Positions 1-5,759 of a DNA stretch of 6,052 nucleotides are shown here, in pieces. A program made the position numbers and the translations under genes. Source of the DNA: JBDSGC01 sp046594105 (GTDB taxonomy: Bacteria; Acidobacteriota; Thermoanaerobaculia; Gp7-AA8); NCBI GenBank assembly GCA_046594105.1, contig JBKJQB010000070.1, positions 1 to 6,052 on the forward strand, written 5' to 3'. Positions within the stretch are counted from its first letter, which is position 1. Each line of letters opens with the position of its first letter. The notes below the pieces were generated by a model. It was not told the DNA's origin. It was given only the letters and a program-made list of their open reading frames with translations, and did no database searches.

Positions 1-1556
1 AGCAGGACGGCGAAGGCCTTGCGGCCGTCGCGGCGCATGCGGTTGAGCGCATGCGGGGCGCGATCGATGAAGAGGGCGCGGTTGGGCAAGCCGGTCAGCG
101 CGTCGTGAAAGGCGTTGTGCAGCAGGGCGCTCTCCGCCTCGCGCTGCTCAGTGACGTCGCTGCCGATGCTCGCAGCGCCCAGGACGATGTTCTCCGCGCT
201 GCGGAGCACGGTGTTGTTCCACAGAATGATCCGCCGCCCTCCGCTGCGGACGAGGATCTCCACTTCGCTGTGCGCCGCCAGAATGCCCTGCCCCACATTC
301 TCCACAAAGGCGCGCCGGGCCTGCTCCCGTTGTTCCGGGGCGATGAACAGATCGTAGAAATTCTTCCCGATCACCTCCGGCTTGCTGTGGCCGGTGGTGC
401 GCAGCAGGTAGGGATTGCAGTAGGTGACCGTACCCACCACATCGAGAAGAACCGCCAGCAGCTCGATGGTGTCCAGCATCTCCCGAAAGCGGCGCTCCGA
501 TTCCCGCAAGGCCTGCTCCAGCCGCCTGGCGTCCGCTGATTCCACGGCCATGGCCATCCGCGCGCTCCGTCCTGGCAGCCGGACGTCGTACGCGCTGATC
601 TCGGCAAGGACCACCGTTCCGTCCCGCTTGCGCAGCCGCATGCTGTCCGGCTGGCCTTCCCGGAGCAGCGCCGCGGAACGCTCATCCTCCGGCTGAAGAT
701 CCTCGAGCGTCCGGGTCAGAAATTCTTCGCGGGAGTAGCCGTAGTGCGCGGTGGCTGCGTCGTTCACGGCGATGAACTGCAGGGAATGGGAGTCGTAGAT
801 CCACATCGGATTCGGATTGCCCTCGAACAGGAGCCGGTACTGCTCGCCGGAGCTGCGGAGCGTGGCGTCAACGCGCGTGCGGACGTGAACGTTTCCCAGC
901 ACCTCTCCGATCCGTCCCAGCACCTCGATCATCGCGGGATCGAGAGACTGGCACTGCTCGCTGAAAAACTCGAGGATGGCCACCGGCCCCTGATCGCCGC
1001 GCACCGGCACCGCAACGGCGCATCCGAGGCCCGCGTTTTCTGCTGCGGCAGCGATGGGAGCGGGCAAGCCACTGAGGTCCAGCGTCGAGACCGGCTGGCC
1101 GGCGGTCAGAGCCTGCCCGCTGATACTTCCGCCGGGGAGCAGCGGAGTTTTCTCGATGGTCGCGCGAAGATCTCCGTAGCGATCGCGGTCGGAGAGGTGC
1201 CAGAGGTCGCTCAGCGCTACGATGCGCGTCGCGCCGATCACCAGATAAGCGTGGCCCACCGGCCAGCCCAGCGTCGCGCAGACCTGATCGATGGCGTTGA
1301 GCAGAGCGTCCTGCAGCGTCTGCGATTCGTTCGCGCCAACGGCCACCGCCTGGAGCAGCCGAAGATGCTGCTGCTGATCCTGAAACGCGCTGGTGGCCTG
1401 CTCGAAAATCGCGTCCGTGGCCTGCCGCACTTTGCGATGGCGGTCCAGCCTTTTGACGAGCTGGGCAAGCTCCTGGGCATCGGTTTCGTCGTGTTCGGGC
1501 AGGGGATCCTCGGACGCTCTCGCGTTCAGCTTAAGGGGCGGCGAGAGAGGATGCAA
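1..1556 (-). CDS. Sensory diguanylate cyclase, GAF-PAS-PAS-GGDEF (C-terminus beyond left edge)
   Basis: Read on the minus strand this is one open frame of 518 codons with no stop before the window edge. Residues ~30-65 are charged and likely helical or coiled. Residues ~66-225 look like a GAF sensor domain (LGWPVGHAYLV, SISGQAL, AVPV...VAILEFFS). Residues ~237-345 are a PAS domain (YRLLFEGNPNPMWIYD, RLRKRDGT) and ~352-475 a second PAS (ESERRFREMLDTIELLAVLLD, ending in SDVTEQREAE). From residue ~484 HDALTGLPNRALFIDR is the classic start of a GGDEF domain, which makes cyclic di-GMP from two GTP. The GGDEF active-site loop, and any EAL domain after it, lie outside the window, so activity cannot be judged. 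No membrane segment is visible, so it is probably cytosolic. The start is uncertain: the frame opens after a TGA at 1584-1586, and TTG at 1554-1556 is the first usual start codon, without a good ribosome site. GTG at 1428-1430 is an alternative. It is divergent from the 82-residue ORF. Confidence 0.9.
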   Translation of the reverse strand, partial: MHPLSPPLKLNARASEDPLPEHDETDAQELAQLVKRLDRHRKVRQATDAIFEQATSAFQDQQQHLRLLQAVAVGANESQTLQDALLNAIDQVCATLGWPVGHAYLVIGATRIVALSDLWHLSDRDRYGDLRATIEKTPLLPGGSISGQALTAGQPVSTLDLSGLPAPIAAAAENAGLGCAVAVPVRGDQGPVAILEFFSEQCQSLDPAMIEVLGRIGEVLGNVHVRTRVDATLRSSGEQYRLLFEGNPNPMWIYDSHSLQFIAVNDAATAHYGYSREEFLTRTLEDLQPEDERSAALLREGQPDSMRLRKRDGTVVLAEISAYDVRLPGRSARMAMAVESADARRLEQALRESERRFREMLDTIELLAVLLDVVGTVTYCNPYLLRTTGHSKPEVIGKNFYDLFIAPEQREQARRAFVENVGQGILAAHSEVEILVRSGGRRIILWNNTVLRSAENIVLGAASIGSDVTEQREAESALLHNAFHDALTGLPNRALFIDRAPHALNRMRRDGRKAFAVL

Positions 1557-1560
1557 TCCA

Positions 1561-1587
1561 CGACGCGTCGCGTGACCACGATGTCAC
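1561..1587. promoter_or_regulatory. Two adjacent palindromes in the divergent intergenic region, possible operator
   Basis: CGACGCGTCG at 1561-1570 is a perfect 10-base palindrome. One base later, 1572-1587 reads GTGAC-N6-GTCAC, a perfect 5+5 inverted repeat. They lie just upstream of the proposed cyclase start (1556, minus strand) and about 75 bp upstream of the divergent ORF at 1664. Spacing and symmetry suit a dimeric regulator. The GTGA/TCAC halves are 8 bases apart, not the 6 of a CRP/FNR-type site, so no family is assigned. I could not find convincing -35/-10 boxes here. Short GC-rich palindromes also arise by chance, so this is only a candidate. Confidence 0.3.
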
Positions 1588-1663
1588 AGCAGACCGGCCA
1601 CCGACGAGTAGGAATCCCATCCCCCTCTTCCCAACTCCCCGTCGATCGGTCATCCTGACTCCA

Positions 1664-1912
1664 ATGCCTTGCGAACACGCCGGTCCGCCGGAAGTCATGG
1701 CCCTGGCCGAGCGCTGGTTGCAGGACCGCGGTCTGGCGCCGGACCGATGGCCGGGACTGCGGATCCAGCACGGCGAGAACACGCCGGGAACGATGTGGGA
1801 ATCGGTGCTCATCGAGATCGAACGGCGGGGAACGGAGTGGTGGGTCACCCGTCTCGACCGGCGCAAACTGCCTCTTCCGGAAAACGAACTGGGCCTGCGC
1901 ATCGCCGAGTGA
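1664..1912 (+). CDS. Small hypothetical protein (82 aa)
   Basis: I do not recognise this family. The frame looks genuinely coding: G/C dominates third positions, acidic and basic residues are balanced, and it has four tryptophans. Residues ~9-21 (EVMALAERWLQDR) should form an amphipathic helix. Residues ~44-72 (MWESVLIEIERRGTEWWVTRLDRR) look like a beta hairpin or two strands, giving a small alpha+beta cytosolic protein. There is no signal peptide, membrane segment, Cys/His metal site or helix-turn-helix. No Shine-Dalgarno precedes the ATG. It is divergent from the diguanylate cyclase and upstream of the PilZ gene on the same strand, 281 bp away, so a link with c-di-GMP signalling is possible by position only. 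An overlapping frame (1669-2007) is less protein-like and was not chosen. Confidence 0.6.
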   Translation: MPCEHAGPPEVMALAERWLQDRGLAPDRWPGLRIQHGENTPGTMWESVLIEIERRGTEWWVTRLDRRKLPLPENELGLRIAE

Positions 1913-2193
1913 TGGTTGGCGGAAATGTCGCGGAGAACGATCCTGAGGACAACGAACGGAGCGCTGCGCCGCTGATCGCACGATGGAACAACACCGTCAT
2001 CCTGTGAGATGGAGGGCTGACTCCTCCCGAGTAGGGGATTTCGCAGCCTCTGAGGCGGCACGGAACTCGATTGCAGGAGACCGCCCGAATCGCCTCTCGA
2101 AGACGCCTGATTTTTCGCGCATCCGCCACCTTCGTGCGGGTAGCCTGGAATCCCGCGACCGGCGATGACCTTCTTCCACAAGGAAGGCTCACG
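1913..2193 (+). other. 281-bp non-coding stretch upstream of the PilZ gene
   Basis: I find no convincing gene on either strand here. It holds weak inverted repeats: GGAGGG/TCCTCC at 2011-2016 and 2022-2027 (5-base loop, one G-U pair), GCCT/AGGC at 2046-2056, and GGCGG/CCGCC at 2054-2058 and 2081-2085. A run of five T lies at 2111-2115 without a clear stem before it. The length and small stems allow a structured 5' leader for the PilZ mRNA. I looked for the conserved cores of c-di-GMP riboswitches and did not find them. Confidence 0.35.
2180..2187 (+). promoter_or_regulatory. Strong Shine-Dalgarno of the PilZ gene
   Basis: AAGGAAGG ends 6 bases before the ATG at 2194. It decides the start: the same frame is open further upstream (ATG at 2071), but only this ATG has a well-placed ribosome site and protein-like sequence after it. 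It is the only clear Shine-Dalgarno among the genes in the window. Confidence 0.75.
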
Positions 2194-2988
2194 ATGGAGG
2201 AGAAAGACAATAAGATCGAAGGTCCTGAAATGGCCGATCCATCCTCCCGCAAACGTTCCGAGCGCCGCCGCAAGCAGAGGGTTCAGCTCACCCGCGGGCT
2301 GATCGCCAGCTATGGAGCGATGTCGGTCATCGTCATCGACGTCAGCGATGGGGGCGCCCGCATCGAGCATTTCCGCCGCCTCGACGTAGGGCGTCAAGCG
2401 CGCCTGAACCTGGAGTGGAACGACAAGGTCATCCAGGTGGACGCGATGACGGTGTCCTGCAAAGTGCACCGCTTCGCCCCTGGCGAGGACGGGAACACAG
2501 TCTTCCAATCGGGACTTCTTTTCACCGAGTACGTCGGCGACTCTTCCGCGGCCCTGCGGGACATGCTGGCCACCATGGTGGCGCGCTCGCTGGCCGAGCA
2601 GGTGGCCAACGCGCGCGGCATCGGACCAATCATGGAGCGCAACATGCCCGTCTTCCGCTCCGGCCAGGTGGCTGCCTCGGGACTGGATGCCACGCAGCGC
2701 GCTCCACGCCGCGGGATTCCCAGCACCGGCGTGGCCGTGGACCGCGGATACCTGCGCTGCACGCTGATCGCCAACAATCGCTGGGAGAAGAAGTGGACGC
2801 GCACGCCCGACCAGCCCGACGATGGATTCACCGTCTCCATGAGCGAGCCCTCCGAGCATGTCGATCATCTCTGCGATGCCTATCGCAAAGCCGCGCCGGA
2901 GGACCGCAAGCTGATCCAGCTCATGGCCCGCACCAGCGTGGAGACTGAAGGCGACGCACCGGAACCGAGACCGGGACCGCTTCCCTGA
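2194..2988 (+). CDS. PilZ-domain cyclic-di-GMP-binding protein with unassigned C-terminal region
   Basis: The 264-residue protein has a charged N-terminal tail, then a PilZ domain at about residues 18-125. Both parts of the c-di-GMP signature are intact: RxxxR at R25-R29 (RRKQR) and (D/N)xSxxG at D49-G54 (DVSDGG). The beta-barrel strands follow (ARLNLEW, VIQVDAMTVSCKVHRF, FQSGLLFTEY). PilZ domains sense c-di-GMP and change motility, secretion, polysaccharide synthesis or transcription through partner domains. Residues ~117-140 form a likely helix. Residues ~145-250 I do not recognise: a proline/arginine-rich linker, a block with RGYLRCTLIANNRWEKKW, then a helix (HVDHLCDAYRKAAPEDRKLIQLM). This region has no signal peptide or membrane segment and could be an output or partner-binding domain. 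The diguanylate cyclase nearby is a possible signal source. A 6-bp stem follows the stop codon. Confidence 0.88.
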   Translation: MEEKDNKIEGPEMADPSSRKRSERRRKQRVQLTRGLIASYGAMSVIVIDVSDGGARIEHFRRLDVGRQARLNLEWNDKVIQVDAMTVSCKVHRFAPGEDGNTVFQSGLLFTEYVGDSSAALRDMLATMVARSLAEQVANARGIGPIMERNMPVFRSGQVAASGLDATQRAPRRGIPSTGVAVDRGYLRCTLIANNRWEKKWTRTPDQPDDGFTVSMSEPSEHVDHLCDAYRKAAPEDRKLIQLMARTSVETEGDAPEPRPGPLP

Positions 2989-2990
2989 AC

Positions 2991-3020
2991 GTCCCGGGAC
3001 ACCCATCCTCCCGCGGTGTC
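2991..3020 (+). repeat. Overlapping palindromes after the PilZ gene, possible weak terminator
   Basis: GTCCCGGGAC at 2991-3000 is a perfect 10-base palindrome. GACACC at 2998-3003 pairs with GGTGTC at 3015-3020 around an 11-base loop. The two folds share bases 2998-3000 and exclude each other. There is no T-run after the stem, so intrinsic termination is doubtful. They lie just 3' of the PilZ stop and immediately before the TATGAT box of the crotonase gene. Confidence 0.3.
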
Positions 3021-3027
3021 GCGCAGG

Positions 3028-3033
3028 TATGAT
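3028..3033 (+). promoter_or_regulatory. Candidate -10 box (TATGAT) of the crotonase gene, near-leaderless
   Basis: TATGAT differs from the TATAAT consensus at one position and ends 8 bases before the ATG at 3042. Transcription from it would start about 2 bases before the start codon, giving an essentially leaderless mRNA. That agrees with the absence of a well-spaced Shine-Dalgarno (the only AGG, 3025-3027, is too far away). I see no good -35 box. A six-base match in a short gap can be chance, but the same hexamer precedes the gene at 5073. Confidence 0.4.
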
Positions 3034-3041
3034 CCTCATCG

Positions 3042-3797
3042 ATGATTGAAGCCTTGCTCGACGATGGACTGCTGACCCTTCGACTGGCCCATGGAAAGGC
3101 CAGCGCGCTCGACCTCGAGCTCTGTGAGGCCCTCCGATCGAACCTCGAGTCTGCGGCAACCTCGGTCGCAGTGAAGGCGGTGATCCTCACCGGCACAGGC
3201 TCGATCTTTTCCGCAGGCGTCGATCTGCCGCGCCTCGTCGACGGCGGATCGGACTACGTTCAGCATTTCGTGGAAGCGCTGGACGCCGCCCTTCGCGCTC
3301 TCTTTCTCTTCCCCAAGCCGGCGGTGGCCGCAGTGAACGGTCACGCCATCGCCGGCGGCGCCATCCTGGCCTTCGCCTGCGACGCGCGACTGATGAGCGG
3401 AGGACGGATCGGCGTCCCCGAACTGCTGGTCGGCGTTCCCTTCCCGCCGCTGGCGCTGGAAATCGTCCGCTTCGCCCTTCCGCCCCAGCACCTGCAGTCC
3501 ATGGTTTCCTTCGGCCGTACCCTCGATGCTGCCACCGCGCATTCCTTCGGATTGATCGACGAGGTGGTCGCCTCCGACGCGCTCGCGTCGCGGGCCATCG
3601 AGGTGGCCACCCAGCTGGCCGCAGTGTCCCCCATCGCCTTCCGCCTGACCAAGCGTCAGATTCGGCAGCCGTATCTCCGCGACGCCGCCGCCATCGCTTC
3701 CGACTCGGCCGACGAGATCGATCAGCAGTGGAATGCTCCGGCCACTCACGAGCGCATCCGCGCGTACCTGGCGAAGACTCTGGGGAAGAAGTCTTGA
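3042..3797 (+). CDS. Enoyl-CoA hydratase/isomerase (crotonase) family protein
   Basis: The 251-residue length is typical of a single-domain crotonase, a cytosolic fold acting on acyl-CoA thioesters. The first oxyanion-hole segment is FSAGVDL (56-62) and the second is NGHAIAGGAILAFACD (99-114), with G105 as the likely backbone donor. Aligned by eye with rat enoyl-CoA hydratase, the Glu144 position is I108, while the Glu164 position is kept as E127 (IGVPELLVG). Loss of the first glutamate argues against an ordinary hydratase. One remaining glutamate is usual in delta3-delta2-enoyl-CoA isomerases and some other crotonases. The usual glycine-rich PGxGGTQRL stretch is replaced by GVPFPPLALEIVR (131-143). 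Residues ~197-251 form the C-terminal helices (SPIAFRLTKRQIR). It stands alone, without thiolase, acyl-CoA dehydrogenase or ligase genes in view, so the substrate is unknown. Confidence 0.85.
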   Translation: MIEALLDDGLLTLRLAHGKASALDLELCEALRSNLESAATSVAVKAVILTGTGSIFSAGVDLPRLVDGGSDYVQHFVEALDAALRALFLFPKPAVAAVNGHAIAGGAILAFACDARLMSGGRIGVPELLVGVPFPPLALEIVRFALPPQHLQSMVSFGRTLDAATAHSFGLIDEVVASDALASRAIEVATQLAAVSPIAFRLTKRQIRQPYLRDAAAIASDSADEIDQQWNAPATHERIRAYLAKTLGKKS

Positions 3798-3803
3798 GGG
3801 CTC

Positions 3804-3834
3804 GGCGCGACTGATGACGCCGGTCGTCCGCGCC
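3804..3834 (+). terminator. Hairpin between the crotonase and ATP-grasp genes, terminator-like without a T-run
   Basis: GGCGCG at 3804-3809 pairs perfectly with CGCGCC at 3829-3834, and AC at 3810-3811 can extend the stem with GT at 3826-3827 across one bulged C. It starts 7 bases after the crotonase stop and ends 26 bases before the next gene. The sequence after it is not a T-run, so it may be a weak terminator, an mRNA-stabilising stem or an attenuator. It suggests that the crotonase and the downstream pair are not one simple operon. Confidence 0.4.
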
Positions 3835-3860
3835 GGCCTCTCATTCGAAGTCTTTCGCTT

Positions 3861-5069
3861 GTGAAAATTCTCGTCGTCTATCCCGATCCCTTCGACCGCC
3901 AGTCCTTCGGTGCGCTGCATCAGCATGAATTCCTGTTCGCTCCCGACGCGCCGAGCCACTGGCTGCCCGATCCCTCATTCGATCCTCTTGCCTACTTCGA
4001 GCACTGCCTGATGCTGGCGCGCCAGCATCAGGTCGATGCCGTCCTCTCCACACACGACCTCGGCGACCTGATCGCCAGCATGGTGGCGCGCGAGCTCGCG
4101 CTGCCCGGTCCCATCCCCGAGGCGGTGTTTGTCAGCCTCCACAAGTACTACTCGCGTCAACGGGAGTGCTCACCGATCGCATGCACGCCGCTCAACCTGA
4201 GCGATCCGGCCCCTGACCTGATCTACCCGCTCTTCCTCAAGCCGCCCTGGCTGAAGCTCGGCCTCCTGGGGTTCAAGCTGGAGAACGAGGGCGATCGGGA
4301 CCGCGCGCTGGCCATCGCCCGGCGCGACTATCCGGCATGGGCGCGCCAGTACACGCCGCTGTTCCGCCAGGCCATCGACGACAAAACGTATCCGCTGGCC
4401 ACGACCGACATCATGCTCGCCGAGGAGTTCATCGAGGGACCGCAGGTCACCGTGGAAGGCTGGCGGCGACAGGGAAGGACGCAGCTCTGGGCGATCACCG
4501 ACACCAACACCTTTCCGGGATCGCGGGTGATCGACAACTTCTCGCTGCCGTCGCGACGAACGCCCGATCAGCAGGCGGCCATCGCTCATTTCGCCTTCGA
4601 TGCCATCGAGCAGTCGGGTTTCGATGACGGATTTTTCAATCTGGAAGTCTGGGAAACGCCGGGCGGTCTGCGCCTCACGGAAATCAACGCGCGCGCGGCG
4701 GTGTCGTTCGCCGGACTACACCGCGTCGCGCTCGCCGCGAACATTTTTGCGGCGGTCGCTGATCTTGCGTGCGGCAAGGAGCCTGCGGAACGGCCACGAC
4801 CCACCGGCCGCGTGGCCGGCCAGTTCAACCTGATCAGCTTCGCGGAAGCGAGTGCAGCAGAGCTGATCGATTTCAAAGCGGCCGCGGCGATCCCCGAGCT
4901 GGTGCTTTTCCACGAGCCTGGCGACTCGATCCGGGCCGTGAGCGAATTCGGTTCCGTCCTCGGCCAGATCGAGCTGGAGGGCGACCTCTATGAGGAGCTC
5001 CACGCCCGCGCCGAGGCGATCCGCAAGCAGGTGCTGCGAACATTTTCCTCTCCCCACCCCTATGATTGA
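3861..5069 (+). CDS. ATP-grasp carboxylate-amine (or thiol) ligase family protein
   Basis: This 402-residue protein has the order of an ATP-grasp enzyme. Residues ~1-95 look like a Rossmann-like pre-ATP-grasp domain (MKILVVYPDP; VDAVLSTHDLGDLIA). FLKPPW (125-130) carries a lysine, K127, in the usual place for ATP phosphate contact. AEEFIEGPQVTVEGW (187-201) matches the adenine-side strand and glycine turn. FFNLEVWETPGGLRLTEINARAA (258-280) supplies the metal ligands E262, E274 and N276 plus R278. The C-terminal ~90 residues (GRVAGQFNLISF... FHEPGDSIRAVSEFGSVLGQI) resemble the final subdomain of such ligases. ATP-grasp enzymes activate a carboxylate as an acyl phosphate and join it to an amine or other nucleophile; the substrates cannot be read from sequence. 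The start is GTG at 3861, because KILVVYP begins the first strand at once and no better start lies upstream. It ends 3 bp before a thiol dioxygenase gene, so a cysteine- or cysteamine-containing substrate is possible (inference). Confidence 0.82.
   Translation: MKILVVYPDPFDRQSFGALHQHEFLFAPDAPSHWLPDPSFDPLAYFEHCLMLARQHQVDAVLSTHDLGDLIASMVARELALPGPIPEAVFVSLHKYYSRQRECSPIACTPLNLSDPAPDLIYPLFLKPPWLKLGLLGFKLENEGDRDRALAIARRDYPAWARQYTPLFRQAIDDKTYPLATTDIMLAEEFIEGPQVTVEGWRRQGRTQLWAITDTNTFPGSRVIDNFSLPSRRTPDQQAAIAHFAFDAIEQSGFDDGFFNLEVWETPGGLRLTEINARAAVSFAGLHRVALAANIFAAVADLACGKEPAERPRPTGRVAGQFNLISFAEASAAELIDFKAAAAIPELVLFHEPGDSIRAVSEFGSVLGQIELEGDLYEELHARAEAIRKQVLRTFSSPHPYD
5061..5066 (+). promoter_or_regulatory. 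Candidate internal -10 box (TATGAT) of the thiol dioxygenase gene
   Basis: TATGAT ends exactly 6 bases before the ATG at 5073, the spacing expected if transcription starts on the A of the start codon. It overlaps the last Tyr-Asp codons of the ATP-grasp gene. No Shine-Dalgarno precedes the gene, since the upstream sequence is C/T-rich. No good -35 box is visible. The gene may therefore have a leaderless promoter of its own, besides read-through and translational coupling from the ligase gene. This is a candidate only. Confidence 0.4.
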
Positions 5070-5072
5070 CGC

Positions 5073-5660
5073 ATGACCGCCACGGTGGCGCCCGAGGTGA
5101 TTGCAGTTGCGGAGCGATCGCTGCGTCTGGCGGCGGAGGAGGGCTGGCCGTTGCCGGCGCTGACGCGCATCCTCGACGACCTCCGGCCGCTGCAGATCGA
5201 TGCCCGGGCTCTGCTGTCGCTGCTCGAGCTCCCCGCTCCGGACGGCTGGCCGGCGCTGGAGATCGGAGAAGGGAGCGCGCACGCCACACTGTTCGCCATG
5301 CGGCGGGGACAGTCGATGCCGCTGCACGACCATCCTTCCATGAGTGTGATCTCCAAAGTCCTGTTCGGAGCGATCCGGATCCGCACTCTGATCTGGACGG
5401 ACCGCACGGCCGGACTGGCTCGCGATCTCGGCGAACGCGTTCTCACTCCCACCGACGACGCTCTGCTCGTGGAAGCGCGTCCGGGAACGATTCACGCCAT
5501 CGAGGCGGTGGAGGACTGCGCGTTCCTCGATCTGTTCAGCCCTTACTACGATGCAGATCGCCAGTGCACGTACTTCGAGGTGATCACTGCTGGTGGAGAA
5601 TCTCTCGTGGCGCTGCAACGGATTGAGCCTTTGCAGCCGGCGCAGGATCGTGGACAGTGA
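5073..5660 (+). CDS. Thiol dioxygenase of the PCO/ADO family (cysteamine / N-terminal cysteine dioxygenase-like cupin)
   Basis: The 195-residue protein matches the PCO_ADO cupin family (2-aminoethanethiol dioxygenase and plant cysteine oxidases). These use non-haem iron and O2 to turn a thiol into a sulfinate, on cysteamine or on an N-terminal cysteine. Residues ~8-55 are helical. The cupin core begins near residue 60. MPLHDHPSMSVISKVLFG (82-99) is the family hallmark, with H85 and H87 as iron ligands; GTIHAIEA (138-145) gives the third, H141. The 3-His site without a carboxylate is typical of thiol dioxygenases. CAFLDLFSPYYDADRQCTYFEV (149-170) closely follows the ADO C-terminal pattern, including C165-X-Y167, the counterpart of the crosslinked Cys220-Tyr222 of human ADO. 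No signal peptide is seen, so it is cytosolic. It begins 3 bp after the ATP-grasp stop, suggesting a shared pathway. The substrate is unknown; plain cysteine dioxygenase is less likely because the motif pattern is that of ADO. Confidence 0.87.
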   Translation: MTATVAPEVIAVAERSLRLAAEEGWPLPALTRILDDLRPLQIDARALLSLLELPAPDGWPALEIGEGSAHATLFAMRRGQSMPLHDHPSMSVISKVLFGAIRIRTLIWTDRTAGLARDLGERVLTPTDDALLVEARPGTIHAIEAVEDCAFLDLFSPYYDADRQCTYFEVITAGGESLVALQRIEPLQPAQDRGQ

Positions 5661-5678
5661 GGAAGCGAGGACCCATCT

Positions 5679-5697
5679 GCCGCCCCGCCGGGGCGGC
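5679..5697 (+). terminator. Perfect 8-bp GC hairpin after the thiol dioxygenase gene
   Basis: GCCGCCCC at 5679-5686 and GGGGCGGC at 5690-5697 pair perfectly around the loop GCC. It begins 18 bases after the stop codon. All stem pairs are G-C, so it should be very stable. CCCCTGAA follows with no T-run, so factor-independent termination is possible but not canonical. It is also the first of a series of inverted repeats reaching to about 5827. Confidence 0.55.
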
Positions 5698-5717
5698 CCC
5701 TGAATCGCGCTCGTTGT

Positions 5718-5747
5718 CCGGTGGCTGCGCGTTCCGCTTGCCACCGG
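5718..5747 (+). repeat. Intergenic palindrome CCGGTGGC / GCCACCGG
   Basis: CCGGTGGC (5718-5725) and GCCACCGG (5740-5747) form a perfect 8-bp stem around 14 bases. Within these, GCG (5727-5729) and CGC (5735-5737) extend the hairpin. Its shape, intergenic place and neighbouring hairpins resemble dispersed REP-type palindromes found between genes in some large GC-rich genomes. No second copy exists in this window, so dispersal is not shown. Confidence 0.5.
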
Positions 5748-5759
5748 CTACCCTCTGCG

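Noticed and set aside
1572..1587. CRP/FNR-type binding site
   Set aside because: The GTGA and TCAC halves are 8 bases apart, whereas such sites need 6.
744..1658. Long plus-strand open frame (304 codons) opposite the diguanylate cyclase
   Set aside because: Its translation is rich in Arg, His, Gln and Gly with no domain pattern, while the opposite strand encodes clear GAF and PAS domains. It is a GC-rich antisense frame.
1917..1932. Sigma-54-like GG-N10-GC element upstream of the PilZ gene
   Set aside because: Spacing fits, but the -12 side reads TCGC in place of TTGC and it lies over 260 bp from the start codon. Another candidate near 2055-2076 (GGCACG...TTGCA) has the wrong spacing.
1913..2193. 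c-di-GMP riboswitch upstream of the PilZ gene
   Set aside because: The context invites it, but I cannot find the conserved GEMM cores or paired P1/P2/P3 layout; only short weak stems are present.
1531..3159. Long minus-strand open frame (542 codons) across the small ORF and PilZ gene
   Set aside because: It lies antisense to the PilZ gene, spans non-coding gaps and has low-complexity Arg/His/Gly composition with no recognisable domain. The PilZ motifs on the plus strand are decisive.
3036..3959. Minus-strand open frame opposite the crotonase gene
   Set aside because: The plus strand encodes a full crotonase with both oxyanion-hole motifs; the minus-strand translation looks like antisense of it.
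4716..5744. Minus-strand open frame (342 codons) opposite the ligase and dioxygenase genes
   Set aside because: It runs antisense to two well-supported genes and into the hairpin cluster, with Arg/Gln-rich translation and no domain.
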